Source: Nocardioides cynanchi (lineage in GTDB: Bacteria; Actinomycetota; Actinomycetes; Propionibacteriales; Nocardioidaceae). Taken from it: a DNA stretch of 64,000 nucleotides. Shown one piece after another: positions 25,862 through 36,470 of this stretch. The notes beneath the pieces were generated by a model, which did not search any database, was not told where the DNA came from, and saw only the letters and a list, made by a program, of their open reading frames with translations. The position numbers and the translations under genes were made by a program. Within the stretch, counting starts at the first letter, position 1, and each line of letters starts with the position of its first letter. The stretch lies in NCBI RefSeq assembly GCF_008761635.1, contig NZ_CP044344.1, positions 1,550,001 through 1,614,000 of the forward strand. Direction: 5' to 3'.

Positions 25862-26963
25862 GACCGCTCCCCCCGTCGTTCACCGCGTCGACCACCCGGT
25901 CGACCTCGTCGGGCGTGAGCCCGGGCCGGATCGGCAGCGAGAGCACCTCCCGGCAGGCGCGTTCGGTCTCGGGCAGGGCCAGGTCGAGGTCGTAGGCCGG
26001 CAGCCGGTGCACCGGCACCGGGTAGTAGACCGCGCAGTCCACGCCGGCGGCGTCGAGGCGTCCGGCCAGCCCGTCGCGGTCCGTGGACCGGACGGTGTAC
26101 TGGTGCCACACCGGCTCGGCCAACGGGTCCACGACGGGGGTCACCACGCCGCGCAGCCGTGCGCTGTAGGTCGCGGCGAGGGTCTGCCGCTCACGGTTCC
26201 AGCCGGCCAGCCGACGCAGCTGGACCCGGCCGATGGCGGCCGCGAGGTCGGTCATCCGGTTGTTCAGGCCCGCCACCTCGTTGTGGTAGCGCTGCTCCAT
26301 GCCCTGGTTGCGCAGGAGCCGCACCAGGCGGGCGGTCTCGGGGTCGCGGCACACCACCATGCCGCCCTCTCCGGTGGTCATGTTCTTGGTGGCGTAGAAG
26401 CTGAAGGCGGCGATCTGGCCCAGCGCGCCGACCGGTGTCCCGGCGTACGACGCGCCGTGGGCCTGCGCGGCGTCCTCCAGCAGGAGCAGTCCGTGTCGCT
26501 CGGCCAGCCGCTCGAGCTCGGCCCACTGCACGGGGTGCCCGTAGAGGTGAACCGGCATGATCGCGACCGTGCGCTCGGTGATCGCGTCTGCGACCGCGCG
26601 GGGGTCGAGCCCGAAGGTGCCGGGCTCGATGTCGGCGAACACCGGCGTCGCGCCGGTCAGGGCGACCGCGTTGGCGGTCGCGGCGAAGGTGAAGGACGGC
26701 ACCACCACCTCGTCGCCGGGGCCGATGCCTGCCGCCAGCAGGCCGAGATGGAGCGCACTGGTGCCCGAGTTCACGGCCACGCACTCGCGGCCGGCCACGA
26801 GCGAGGAGAACTCCTGCTCGAAGGCCGCGACCTCCTGCCCCTGGACCACGCGGCCGCTGCGCAGGACCCGCAGCGCGGCATCGGCCTCGTCACCGCCGAG
26901 GTCGACGTGAACCGCGGAGACCCTGGTGGCCACCTCCGGCTCGCTACTCGCTGTCTGCTTCAC
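25854..26963 (-). CDS. DegT/DnrJ/EryC1/StrS sugar aminotransferase (WbpE-like)
   Basis: 369 residues. Features of PLP-dependent sugar aminotransferases are all present: NSGTSALHLGLLAAG (phosphate-binding), VVPSFTFAATANAV, EDAAQAHGASY with the pyridine-nitrogen Asp, and FYATKNMTTGEGGMVV where Lys forms the Schiff base. The C-terminus has the usual WHQYTVR and YPVPVHRLPAY strands. Expected to aminate the 3-keto sugar made by the adjacent dehydrogenase. Its start lies 20 bases inside the end of the acetyltransferase gene. Confidence 0.92.
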   Translation of the reverse strand: MKQTASSEPEVATRVSAVHVDLGGDEADAALRVLRSGRVVQGQEVAAFEQEFSSLVAGRECVAVNSGTSALHLGLLAAGIGPGDEVVVPSFTFAATANAVALTGATPVFADIEPGTFGLDPRAVADAITERTVAIMPVHLYGHPVQWAELERLAERHGLLLLEDAAQAHGASYAGTPVGALGQIAAFSFYATKNMTTGEGGMVVCRDPETARLVRLLRNQGMEQRYHNEVAGLNNRMTDLAAAIGRVQLRRLAGWNRERQTLAATYSARLRGVVTPVVDPLAEPVWHQYTVRSTDRDGLAGRLDAAGVDCAVYYPVPVHRLPAYDLDLALPETERACREVLSLPIRPGLTPDEVDRVVDAVNDGGSGRG

Positions 26964-27528
26964 GCAGGGCTCCCTCTGTCTCGACGAACGACGACCCGGT
27001 CACGGGACAGTGCCAGTGACCGCCCCCGTCGTCGCTGAGGCGGTGTCCGGCTGGTCCGACCCACCCGACGCGTCGTGCCGGCGACCCGACCACCAGCGCG
27101 AAGTCGGGGACGTCGCGCACCACGACGGCTCCGGCGGCGACCATCGCCCACCGTCCGATCTCCACCGGCGCGACGCACACCGCACGGGCGCCCAGCGAGG
27201 CGCCGTACCGGACGCTGACGCCCACCGGCTCCCAGTCGTCGGCTCCGGCAGGCTGCCCGTCGGGTCGCACCGCCCGCGGGTGTCGGTCGTTGGTGAGCAC
27301 CACGTGCGGCCCGACGAAGACGCCGTCCTCGATGACGGCAGGTTCGTAGACCTGGGCGAAGTTCTGGATCTTGACGTGGTCGCCCACCCGGACACCCACC
27401 CCGACGTAGGCACCGCGTCCGAGCACGCAGCCGCGCCCGATCACCGCACCCTCGCGCACCTGGGCCAGCTCCCACACGCGAGTGCCCTCCCCCACGACGG
27501 CACTCGTCGACACCTGCGCCTCGGTCAC
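26944..27528 (-). CDS. Left-handed beta-helix acyltransferase (WbpD/WlbB-like)
   Basis: 194 residues from GTG 27528, which overlaps the GT2 stop by four bases. Hexapeptide repeats (VVGEGTRVWELAQVREGAVIGRGCVLGRGAYVG, given in parts here) are followed by VFVGPHVVLTNDRHPRA, the loop typical of WlbB/WbpD N-acetyltransferases that acetylate the 3-amino group of UDP-sugars using acetyl-CoA, and VVVRDVPDFALVVGSPA. The last 35 residues contain a Cys-His pair (GGHWHCPVTG) and look like an added tail. Confidence 0.88.
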   Translation of the reverse strand: MTEAQVSTSAVVGEGTRVWELAQVREGAVIGRGCVLGRGAYVGVGVRVGDHVKIQNFAQVYEPAVIEDGVFVGPHVVLTNDRHPRAVRPDGQPAGADDWEPVGVSVRYGASLGARAVCVAPVEIGRWAMVAAGAVVVRDVPDFALVVGSPARRVGWVGPAGHRLSDDGGGHWHCPVTGSSFVETEGALREADSE

Positions 27529-28457
27529 AGGTTGCCTTCCTGGATGTCCAGCTGGAGCGCGGACACCAGGAAGTGCAGACCGCTCAGCAAGGGGGCCACG
27601 GCCAGCAGCACCGTCCCCGGGGTGGCGACGGGTGGACCGAGCGTGGTCACGATGGTGAAGACGCTGAAGACCAGCCCGACGGTGACCAGGAAGAGCCCGG
27701 TGAAGAACATCAGCGCCACCGCCGAGAAGGACTGGAGGACGTACTTCCACCACATCCGGTGCCAGAAGCCACGCCACAGGTTGCGGAACATCCGGGGCGC
27801 GGCGCTGCGCAGCTTCAGGCCGGAGACCTCGTCGCCGTACAACGCCGGGATCGGGACGTCGCGGGCCGGGACGCGCAGCACGTTGAGCTTGATCAGGAGG
27901 TCGTTCTCGAACTCGTAGCGCTGTGAGAGCCGGTCGAGGTCGAGCCGTTCCAGCGCCGACCGGTGGATCGCGGTGTAGCCGTTCTGCGGGTCGAAGAGTC
28001 CCCAGTAGCCGGAGGCGGCCTTGGTCAGGAACGACATCACGATGTTGCCGACGATCCGGTGCCGGGGCATCCCGGCGAAGGAGCCTTCGCCGTAGAACCG
28101 GTTGGCCTTGGTGAAGCGGGCATCGCCGTCCGCGATCGGGTCCAGCAGCAGGGGCAGGTACGCCGGGTCCATCTGGGCGTCACCGGCCATCACCACGCTG
28201 ACGTCGCAGCCGAGCTCGAGCGCCCGCTTGTGCCCGGCGATGATCGCTCCGCCGACGCCGCGGTTCTGCTCGAGGCGATGGACCTCGCACCGCGGGTCCC
28301 CGACCGCCTCGGCGCTCTGCCCGGTCTGGTCCGTGCTGGCGTCGTCGACCACGATCACGTGGTCGACGAATGCGGGGGCGGTCTGGACGACACGGCCCAC
28401 CAGACGCTCTTCGTTGTGGGCGGGGACGACGATCGCGACGCGCAGATCCCTGTACAC
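27525..28457 (-). CDS. GT2 glycosyltransferase with C-terminal membrane helices (DPM1/GtrB-like)
   Basis: 310 residues from GTG 28457, with AAGGAG six bases upstream. GT-A fold: IVVPAHNEERLV, VIVVDDASTDQT, VVMAGDAQMDP (the DxD-like metal site) and the DPQNGYTAIHR segment of polyprenyl-phosphate glycosyltransferases. Two or three membrane helices close the protein. Such enzymes load a sugar onto undecaprenyl phosphate at the inner face of the membrane. It is the first gene of the five-gene operon that ends with the DUF2142 protein. Confidence 0.9.
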   Translation of the reverse strand: MYRDLRVAIVVPAHNEERLVGRVVQTAPAFVDHVIVVDDASTDQTGQSAEAVGDPRCEVHRLEQNRGVGGAIIAGHKRALELGCDVSVVMAGDAQMDPAYLPLLLDPIADGDARFTKANRFYGEGSFAGMPRHRIVGNIVMSFLTKAASGYWGLFDPQNGYTAIHRSALERLDLDRLSQRYEFENDLLIKLNVLRVPARDVPIPALYGDEVSGLKLRSAAPRMFRNLWRGFWHRMWWKYVLQSFSAVALMFFTGLFLVTVGLVFSVFTIVTTLGPPVATPGTVLLAVAPLLSGLHFLVSALQLDIQEGNL

Positions 28458-28528
28458 GTCAGCTCCTTCTGGTTCGCAACGAGAATAGGGGCTGACGCGA
28501 CGTTTGGGGCGCAAATGCACGCGTGGGG

Positions 28529-29746
28529 TCAGGGCAAGAGTTCCCGCACGACCGCGTCGGCGAGCAGCCGTCCCTCCCGGGTCAGGACCAGTCGCTCGGC
28601 CGCGAGCTCGACCAGGCCGCGCTCACCCAGCTCGGCGACGGCTCGCCGGCCGGTCGCCTCCAGCACCGAGACCGGGAGGCCGTCACGCAGCCGGAGCTCC
28701 AGCAGCACCCGCTCGACCCGCCGGGTCTCCTCGTCGAGGACCTCCCGCGCGGCGGCCGGGCTGACGTCCTCGGCCAGGCGGGCGGCGTACGCCGCGGGGT
28801 GCTTGACGTTCCACCAGCGCACTCCCCCGACATGGCTGTGCGCGCCGGGGCCGACCCCCCACCAGTGACCCCCCGTCCAGTAGAGCTCGTTGTGGCGGCA
28901 CCGGCTGTCGAGGTCGCGCGCCCAGTTGGAGACCTCGTACCAGCGCAGCCCGGCGGCGGCCAGCCGCTCGTCGGCCACGACATATTTGTCCGCGAGGTCG
29001 TCCTGGTCCGGCATCGGCAGCTCCCCGCGAGCCACCCGCCGGGCCAGCGCCGTACCGGGCTCGACGATCAGCGAGTACGCCGAGACGTGGTCGGGCGCGC
29101 ACGCCAGCGCGGCCTCGAGCGAGACCTCCCAGTCCGCGAGGCTCTCCCCCGGGGTGCCGTAGATCAGGTCGAGGCTGACCTGCTCGAACCCGGCCGTGCG
29201 CGCCCAGTCCACGACGGCAGGCACCCGGAGCGGGTCGTGGGTGCGGTCCAGCGTGGCGAGCACCGCGTCGACGGCCGACTGCATGCCGAAGCTGAGCCGG
29301 GTGAAGCCCGACGCGCGCAGGGCCTCGAGGTCCCAGGCGGCGACGCTGTCGGGGTTGGCCTCGGTGGTGACCTCCACCCCCGGCGCCAGCCCGAACTCGG
29401 CGGCCACCGCCGCCAGCACGGACGCCAGGTCGCTCGAGCCGAGCAGCGTCGGCGTCCCTCCGCCGAAGAAGACGGTCGAGACCGGCAGGTCGACGTCGCC
29501 GAGCACCCGACGGGCCAGCCTGACCTCGGCGATGGCCGCCTCGGCGTACGTCGTCCGCGAGGCACCGGGGAGGTCGCCGAGCTCTTCGGCGGTGTAGGTG
29601 TTGAAGTCGCAGTAGCCGCACCGCACCGTGCAGAACGGCACGTGGACGTAGATGCCGAACGGGCGGCTCCCCAGCTCGGCCCGGGCGGACTCGGGCAGCG
29701 AGCCGTCCGCGGGGGCCGGGTCTCCCGAGGGCAGCGAGGACGGCAC
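28529..29746 (-). CDS. hemW: Radical SAM heme chaperone HemW
   Basis: 405 residues from GTG 29746. The radical-SAM cysteines are 39, 43 and 46 (FCTVRCGYC), with the extra conserved Cys one turn away replaced by DFNTY, as in HemW rather than HemN. VFFGGGTPTLL and LSFGMQS, and the C-terminal HemN_C helical domain (EETRRVERVLLELRL, GLVEL), complete the family pattern. HemW inserts heme into respiratory proteins. The start has no ribosome site; TTGGAT stands six bases before GTG, which is a weak fit to the leaderless pattern seen elsewhere. In relatives it neighbours lepA, which here is 10 kb away. Confidence 0.92.
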   Translation of the reverse strand: MPSSLPSGDPAPADGSLPESARAELGSRPFGIYVHVPFCTVRCGYCDFNTYTAEELGDLPGASRTTYAEAAIAEVRLARRVLGDVDLPVSTVFFGGGTPTLLGSSDLASVLAAVAAEFGLAPGVEVTTEANPDSVAAWDLEALRASGFTRLSFGMQSAVDAVLATLDRTHDPLRVPAVVDWARTAGFEQVSLDLIYGTPGESLADWEVSLEAALACAPDHVSAYSLIVEPGTALARRVARGELPMPDQDDLADKYVVADERLAAAGLRWYEVSNWARDLDSRCRHNELYWTGGHWWGVGPGAHSHVGGVRWWNVKHPAAYAARLAEDVSPAAAREVLDEETRRVERVLLELRLRDGLPVSVLEATGRRAVAELGERGLVELAAERLVLTREGRLLADAVVRELLP

Positions 29747-29927
29747 CCGGCCATCCAACCACCCGTACGGTCTCCCACCGGCCCTAGCCGGGTGGCACCG
29801 GCGTCGAGTCGGCACCACAGAGCAGGGGGCCGGGCCGCGACGCGACCCGACCCTGCCCTGCCGGACACGACCCCTCGTGCCCGCCCCCGTCGTACCGTTC
29901 CGGGCGGCTGCCCGGTCACTGTCTCGG

Positions 29928-30263
29928 TCAGCGAGGGCGCTCGAAGTCGATGCCCTCGTCGGTCACGTCGTCGGCGGGAGCCTGGCGGACCGCGTGTCCC
30001 TCGACGTCGTCGTCCTCGACCAGCCCCTGACGGACCCGCTCGTCCACGGGCGCCTGACGCACGCGGTGGCCCTCGACGTCGTCGTCCACGAGCCCCTGAC
30101 GGACCCGCTCGTCCACGGGCGCCTGGCGCACACGGTGACCCTCGACGTCGTCGTCGACCAGGCCGGACTTGGTGCGCTCGTCGATCGGAGCCTGGCGCAC
30201 GCGGTGACCCTCGACGTCGTCCTGGTCAGCCCCGGTGGTGTTCTCGTTGATGTTCTCGGTCAT
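29928..30263 (-). CDS. Small hydrophilic protein with four DDVEGH repeats
   Basis: 111 residues, ATG at 30263 with GAGAGG upstream. After MTENINENTTGADQ come four tandem units of 23-27 residues, each starting DDVEGH.VRQAP: 15-37, 38-60, 61-84, 85-111. Units 2 and 3 are nearly identical; units 1 and 4 have drifted, and the last ends in DFERPR. There is no signal peptide, Cys or hydrophobic segment; charged residues make up about half. The repeat is about 69 bases in the DNA. I do not recognise the family. Possibilities are a metal- or polymer-binding spacer or a modified-peptide precursor, but no modifying enzyme is adjacent. Confidence 0.72.
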   Translation of the reverse strand: MTENINENTTGADQDDVEGHRVRQAPIDERTKSGLVDDDVEGHRVRQAPVDERVRQGLVDDDVEGHRVRQAPVDERVRQGLVEDDDVEGHAVRQAPADDVTDEGIDFERPR

Positions 30264-30384
30264 GGCCTGCTGCCTCTCTGATGAGCCCGGCGGGCTGCTG
30301 ATGACCTGATCGTGCTCTGCCGCCACCCATCCGTCTGTCGGATGCCCGACACATCGTCGAGGTCGGCCGTCCGGTGCCGGGCGC

Positions 30385-32034
30385 TCACACCGCGAGCCGG
30401 TGCGTGACGACCTCCTCGGTCGCGGCGAGCGAGTCGTCGTGCCCGGTCACCGCGCCCAGGAACTCGGCGCGGTCCAGCGCATAGAGCCGGGTCGGGGACG
30501 TGGCGGTCACGGAGGCGGTGCGGGGGACGTCGCGCAGCAGCCCGATCTCGCCGAAGAAGTCGCCATCCGTCTCCGTGCGCAGCAGGGTGCCGGCCTGGGT
30601 GACCTGCACCTCGCCCGACCCGATCACGTAGAACCGGTCCGAGACCTCGCCCTCGGCGACCACGACCGTGCCCGGCGCCACGTCGACCTGGACCAGCCGG
30701 CGGGCCAGGGACTCCCGAGTGGCGGGTGACAGCGGGGCGAAGAGGGCCAGGGAGCTGAGCAGCGGGAGGGTGACGGGCTGCTCGAGCCGCACGTCGAGGC
30801 GCCGCATGTGCGGCCAGGTCGAGACGGCGTACGCCGTCACCACGACGCCCAGGAGCGCCAGCGACCCGCGCAGCCCCAGCGTGTCGAGCAGCCACGGTGC
30901 GACCAGGGCGCCGAGCGCGATCGCACCGGTCAGCGAGCTGTCCACGGCGGCATACACGCGCGAGATGGCGCGCTCCGGAGCGATCCGCTGCGGGATCGTC
31001 TCCAGGCCGAGGTTCACCCAGGGATCCATCAGGCCGATCACGGCCAGGGCGAGGACGGTGGTGATCGGCGACGGCACCGCCGCCATCACCAGCAACGGCA
31101 CGGACCAGCCGAGCACCCCGAGCGTCATGTCGGACCCGAGCCGCCCGCCCTTCATCCGGCCCAGCACCACGGCCCCGCCGACGATGGTCATCGCTCCGAT
31201 CACGGTGTTCAGGAAGCCGACACCGGCGGGGCCGGTGTTCAGCGTCGTCACGGCGAGCACCACGAGGAACACCATCAGCGCACCCCAGATGAACCCCTGG
31301 CAGAACGCCAGCAGCGAGGTCGTGCGCAGGTCCCGTTCGCGGGCCACCAGCGCGAATCCCGCGGTGACCTGACGCAGGAAGCCCCCCTCCTCGTCGTCGG
31401 CGGCCGGGTCACCGGTGGTCGCCGGCCGGTGCGGCACCCGGACGCCGAGCACCAGCAGGAAGGAGACCAGGAAGCTGCCGACGTTGACCCAGAAGACGAG
31501 CTCGACCCCGGTCAGCCCGACCAGCGCAGCCCCGAGGGCCGGGCCGACGAAGACCACGACGTTCTCCAGGTTGGCGGCCACCGCGTTGGCCGCGGTGAGC
31601 TGCTCGGGCTCGTCGACCAGCTGGGGGATCAGGCCGGCCTGGGCGGCCCGGAACGGTCCGCCCACGACCGCCGCCAGCAGCCCCAGCGCGTAGATCGTCC
31701 ACGACGGCCCACCGACGCCCAGGGACAGCGCAGCACCGGCGACCAGGACGGCCCGGACCAGGTCGAGGGTGATCATGAACGCGCGGCGCGGCACCCGGTC
31801 CGCGACCACCGCCCCGAGCGGCGCCGTGAACGCCATCGAGACGAATCGCGCCGCGGTGAACGCGCCGACCGCGGCCGCCCCGCCGTCGCGGTAGGCCCAG
31901 ACGGTCAGTGCCGTCCCGTAGGCCCAGTCCCCGACCAGCGAACCGAAGAAGGCCAGCTGCACCCGGCGCAGCGGCTTGTTGGCCAGGACGCGCCGCAGGG
32001 ACTGGCCGACCGTCACCTCCACCGTGCCGGCCAT
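30385..32034 (-). CDS. MFS transporter fused to a cyclic nucleotide-binding domain
   Basis: 549 residues, ATG 32034 with GGAGGGGG five bases upstream. Residues 1-410 are a 12-helix MFS permease (FGSLVGDWAYGTALTVWAY; the helix 2-3 loop ADRVPRRAF). Residues about 430-549 form a cNMP-binding domain: VAPGTVVVAEGEVSDRFYVIGSGEVQV, then FFGEIGLLRDVPRTASVTA, the phosphate-binding cassette (FGEIGLL...PRTASV) with the Arg kept. The domain could gate transport by cAMP or a related nucleotide. Transported substrate is unknown. Neighbouring genes are two acyl-CoA synthetase-like genes in the same direction. Confidence 0.88.
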   Translation of the reverse strand: MAGTVEVTVGQSLRRVLANKPLRRVQLAFFGSLVGDWAYGTALTVWAYRDGGAAAVGAFTAARFVSMAFTAPLGAVVADRVPRRAFMITLDLVRAVLVAGAALSLGVGGPSWTIYALGLLAAVVGGPFRAAQAGLIPQLVDEPEQLTAANAVAANLENVVVFVGPALGAALVGLTGVELVFWVNVGSFLVSFLLVLGVRVPHRPATTGDPAADDEEGGFLRQVTAGFALVARERDLRTTSLLAFCQGFIWGALMVFLVVLAVTTLNTGPAGVGFLNTVIGAMTIVGGAVVLGRMKGGRLGSDMTLGVLGWSVPLLVMAAVPSPITTVLALAVIGLMDPWVNLGLETIPQRIAPERAISRVYAAVDSSLTGAIALGALVAPWLLDTLGLRGSLALLGVVVTAYAVSTWPHMRRLDVRLEQPVTLPLLSSLALFAPLSPATRESLARRLVQVDVAPGTVVVAEGEVSDRFYVIGSGEVQVTQAGTLLRTETDGDFFGEIGLLRDVPRTASVTATSPTRLYALDRAEFLGAVTGHDDSLAATEEVVTHRLAV

Positions 32035-32065
32035 CGGGCCCCCTCCGTCGCTGTGGCGGGGCGGG

Positions 32066-33883
<1,818 letters not shown>

Positions 33884-33985
33884 GACTCTCCTGGCGGCTG
33901 GACGTGGGCCGCGTCGCGTCGGGCGGCCGGGCCACAATGTAGTTGACGAAGTTACGCTCCGGTAGGGACGCAGGTCCCGGCGCGC

Positions 33986-35425
33986 TCAGTCCGCGAAGCG
34001 AGCCGCTCGGCGACCCAGGATCCGCAGCCGTCCGTCCTCGTCCAGCACCCCCGCGTCCCCGGTGGACAGCCAGCCGCGCCGCAACACGGTGGCGGTGTCG
34101 AGTCGGCGGCCGTGGTAGCCCTCCATCAGACCCGGGCCGGCGACCTGCACCTCGCCGTCGTCGGTGATGCGAATACTGGTCCCGGGCAGAGGCCGGCCCG
34201 CGGTGCCCGGGCGGTGGTCCCCCGGCAGGTCCACACAGACCGCACCCCCGGCCTCGGTCACGCCGTAGCTGCCGAGCACCTCCACCCCGGCCAGCTCGAA
34301 GAACTCCATGAGCCCCGCCTCCAGGCTCGCGGTACCCGCCACCACGAACCGCAGCCGGTCACCGAAGGCCTCGCGGACCGGGGCGAGCTGCCGACGGTCC
34401 AGCGAGCGGTGCCGCCGGCTGACCCGCGGCGGCACGGCCGTCCCCTGCGCCTCGAGCTCCCGGACCCGGCGGGCACTCTCGTAGGCGTGGTCCATCGCCC
34501 GGCGCTGGAGCCGCCCGGACTGCTCCTTGGACACCGCCGCCCGGACCCGGGTGAGCATCTCGGGCGGCGCGCCCAGGAAGGTCGGGCGCACGACCGCGAG
34601 GCTGCCCAGCAGCCGCTCGGGATCCCCGTCCACGGCCGCGGGGAAACCGCCGCTCAGCTGCACCGCGAGCAGCGTCTGCCCGAAGGTCTGTGCCAACGGG
34701 ACGGCGAGGTGGAGCAGGTCGTTCTCGCCGAGCACGCCCAGCGAGGTGAGCGCGGCACCCTGATAGGTCAGCGCCGAGTGCCGCAGCCGGACCCCGCGCG
34801 ACTGCGGGTCCGAGCCGTCGGGGTACCGGATCGCGGCCAGCCCCTCGCGACGTACGGCGTAACGGCGCTGCGCGGTCGCCCGCGGCTGCTCCTCCAAGTG
34901 CTCGGACCCCCGGCGCAGGAGACCGTCCAGGGAGAGCACCCGCTGGTCGGGGTAGCTCCCGTCGATCTGGACGACCTTGGCCACGTCGCGGATCCGGGCC
35001 CGGACCCGCCACAGCTGGCGGACCTCGTCGTCGTCCTCGGCGATCACCACCCGGGCACCGGAGTCTGCCAGCACGTGGGCGAGACGGTCGTCGTCGGCAC
35101 CGGGGCTGACCGAGGTCACCGCCGCCCCGACCGACCAGGCCGCGAGCGCCGACAGGATCCACTCGAAGCGGGTGGTGGAGACGATCGCGACGCGGTCCTC
35201 GACGCCGACCCCGAGGGCGAGCAGCCCGGCCGCGAGCCCCTCGACGAGCTCGGCGGTCTGGCCCCACGTGGACTCCTGCCAGCCGCCGTCGACCGGGTAG
35301 TAATAGGCGGGAGCGTCGGGAGCGACCTCCACGCGATCCCAGAAGGCGTGGGCCAGGGACCGAGGTCGTCGCTCGATCCCCACGGGTTCGCTGCCCACCC
35401 GCACGCTCCTCCGGTCCACGAGCAC
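33986..35425 (-). CDS. Degenerate, C-terminally truncated acyl-CoA synthetase paralogue
   Basis: 479 residues, GTG at 35425 (a second GTG at 35419 is also possible). It aligns along its whole length with the 605-residue ligase next door, but the ATP-grasping loop is replaced: where the neighbour has YTSGTTGRPKG this protein has YPDGSDPQSRG (201-211), losing both Thr, two Gly and the Lys. The protein then ends just after the TGD and GRR region, so the entire C-terminal domain with the second catalytic Lys is missing. The frame is otherwise clean with no stops, so it is maintained as a protein. Catalysis is very unlikely; a regulatory or binding role is inference. Confidence 0.85.
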   Translation of the reverse strand: MLVDRRSVRVGSEPVGIERRPRSLAHAFWDRVEVAPDAPAYYYPVDGGWQESTWGQTAELVEGLAAGLLALGVGVEDRVAIVSTTRFEWILSALAAWSVGAAVTSVSPGADDDRLAHVLADSGARVVIAEDDDEVRQLWRVRARIRDVAKVVQIDGSYPDQRVLSLDGLLRRGSEHLEEQPRATAQRRYAVRREGLAAIRYPDGSDPQSRGVRLRHSALTYQGAALTSLGVLGENDLLHLAVPLAQTFGQTLLAVQLSGGFPAAVDGDPERLLGSLAVVRPTFLGAPPEMLTRVRAAVSKEQSGRLQRRAMDHAYESARRVRELEAQGTAVPPRVSRRHRSLDRRQLAPVREAFGDRLRFVVAGTASLEAGLMEFFELAGVEVLGSYGVTEAGGAVCVDLPGDHRPGTAGRPLPGTSIRITDDGEVQVAGPGLMEGYHGRRLDTATVLRRGWLSTGDAGVLDEDGRLRILGRRAARFAD

Positions 35426-35491
35426 GTCACTCTAGCCAGCAGGGAGGCCGGGTTCACGTGGGCGCGACCGACGCGACCGCTCCGATCCCGG

Positions 35492-36424
35492 TCAGTCCTG
35501 CACGGCCTTGGTGATGGTGATGCAGCGGGTGATCCACTCGCGGTCCTCCGCGGTGAGCGAGCGGTTGACCCTCACCGCGTCCTCCACCGACCAGTGGGCG
35601 TTGAGGACCATCCGCACCACCACCCAGTCCCGCGCGCGGTCCTCGTCGAGCCCGGCCACGTCGACGAGGGTGTGGAAGCGCCGCCGGACCCCACCGCGCA
35701 CGTCGTCGGCGAGCTCGCCGAACCGGTTCCACAGCATCGGGGCCGGCTCGAAGTGCGGGTCACCGGACATCGGCTTGGGGTCGATCACCAGCCAGGGCTC
35801 GCGGTCGGCGGCCAGCACGTTCTCGTAGTGCAGGTCGCCGTGCACGATGCGGCCGACGCTCGCCGGGTCGGAGACGAGGTCGGCGCCGAGCGACAGCGCC
35901 TGCTCCACCAGGCGGCGCGGGATCGGGGCGTCGTTCGGCATCGCCGCCAGGTTGTCGAGCCAGCGTTCGACGTACGACGTCACCGTGGCCAGCTGCGGGA
36001 GGGCCGGCCGGTGGATGCGTGGGTAGAAGCCGGCCACCACCTCGCACGCCTCGAGGTCCCAGAGCCCGCTGAGGTCGCGTCGGTGCAGTCGCTCCAGCAG
36101 GAGGGCCCGACGGTGCGGGTTGGCCCGCAGCAGCCGCACGAAGCCGTCGCCGTGCCAGTGCTGGAGAGCCAGCGCCTCGTGCTCGGACTCGTCGTCCCCG
36201 TCGAAGCCGAGCTTGAGCACGGCCGAGTCGCCGTCGGCGGTGCGGACCGGCGCGACCAGCGAGCAGAAGCCGTGCCACAGGTCGTCGCCGTCTCGGGTCA
36301 GCTCCCAGTCGGCCAGCACGTCGGCGAGGCGAGCCGGGAGGTCGTCGAGCCACCGACCCCAGTCGGGTCCGAGCCCTCGCTGCTCCTCGAGCCCGCGGGG
36401 CAGCCGGATCGTCACGGCGGTCAT
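35492..36424 (-). CDS. Aminoglycoside 6-phosphotransferase-like (APH_6_hur) kinase
   Basis: 310 residues from ATG 36424. The kinase signature is VHGDLHYENVL, with the catalytic Asp and the metal Asn, followed 13 residues later by VIDPKP with the metal Asp. The N-terminal lobe has the nucleotide-binding region (SAVLKLGF with the Lys). The overall pattern matches streptomycin 6-kinase/hydroxyurea kinase relatives. Many chromosomal members have unknown small-molecule substrates, so antibiotic resistance is not implied. It is a stand-alone gene; the next gene upstream is 46 bases away. Confidence 0.85.
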   Translation of the reverse strand: MTAVTIRLPRGLEEQRGLGPDWGRWLDDLPARLADVLADWELTRDGDDLWHGFCSLVAPVRTADGDSAVLKLGFDGDDESEHEALALQHWHGDGFVRLLRANPHRRALLLERLHRRDLSGLWDLEACEVVAGFYPRIHRPALPQLATVTSYVERWLDNLAAMPNDAPIPRRLVEQALSLGADLVSDPASVGRIVHGDLHYENVLAADREPWLVIDPKPMSGDPHFEPAPMLWNRFGELADDVRGGVRRRFHTLVDVAGLDEDRARDWVVVRMVLNAHWSVEDAVRVNRSLTAEDREWITRCITITKAVQD

Positions 36425-36470
36425 CGTGGCACGGACGGATCCGTCTGGCCGAGGCGGTCCGGTCGCACCC

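Noticed and set aside
33986..35425. Functional third long-chain acyl-CoA ligase
   Set aside because: The ATP loop and the whole C-terminal domain required for catalysis are missing.
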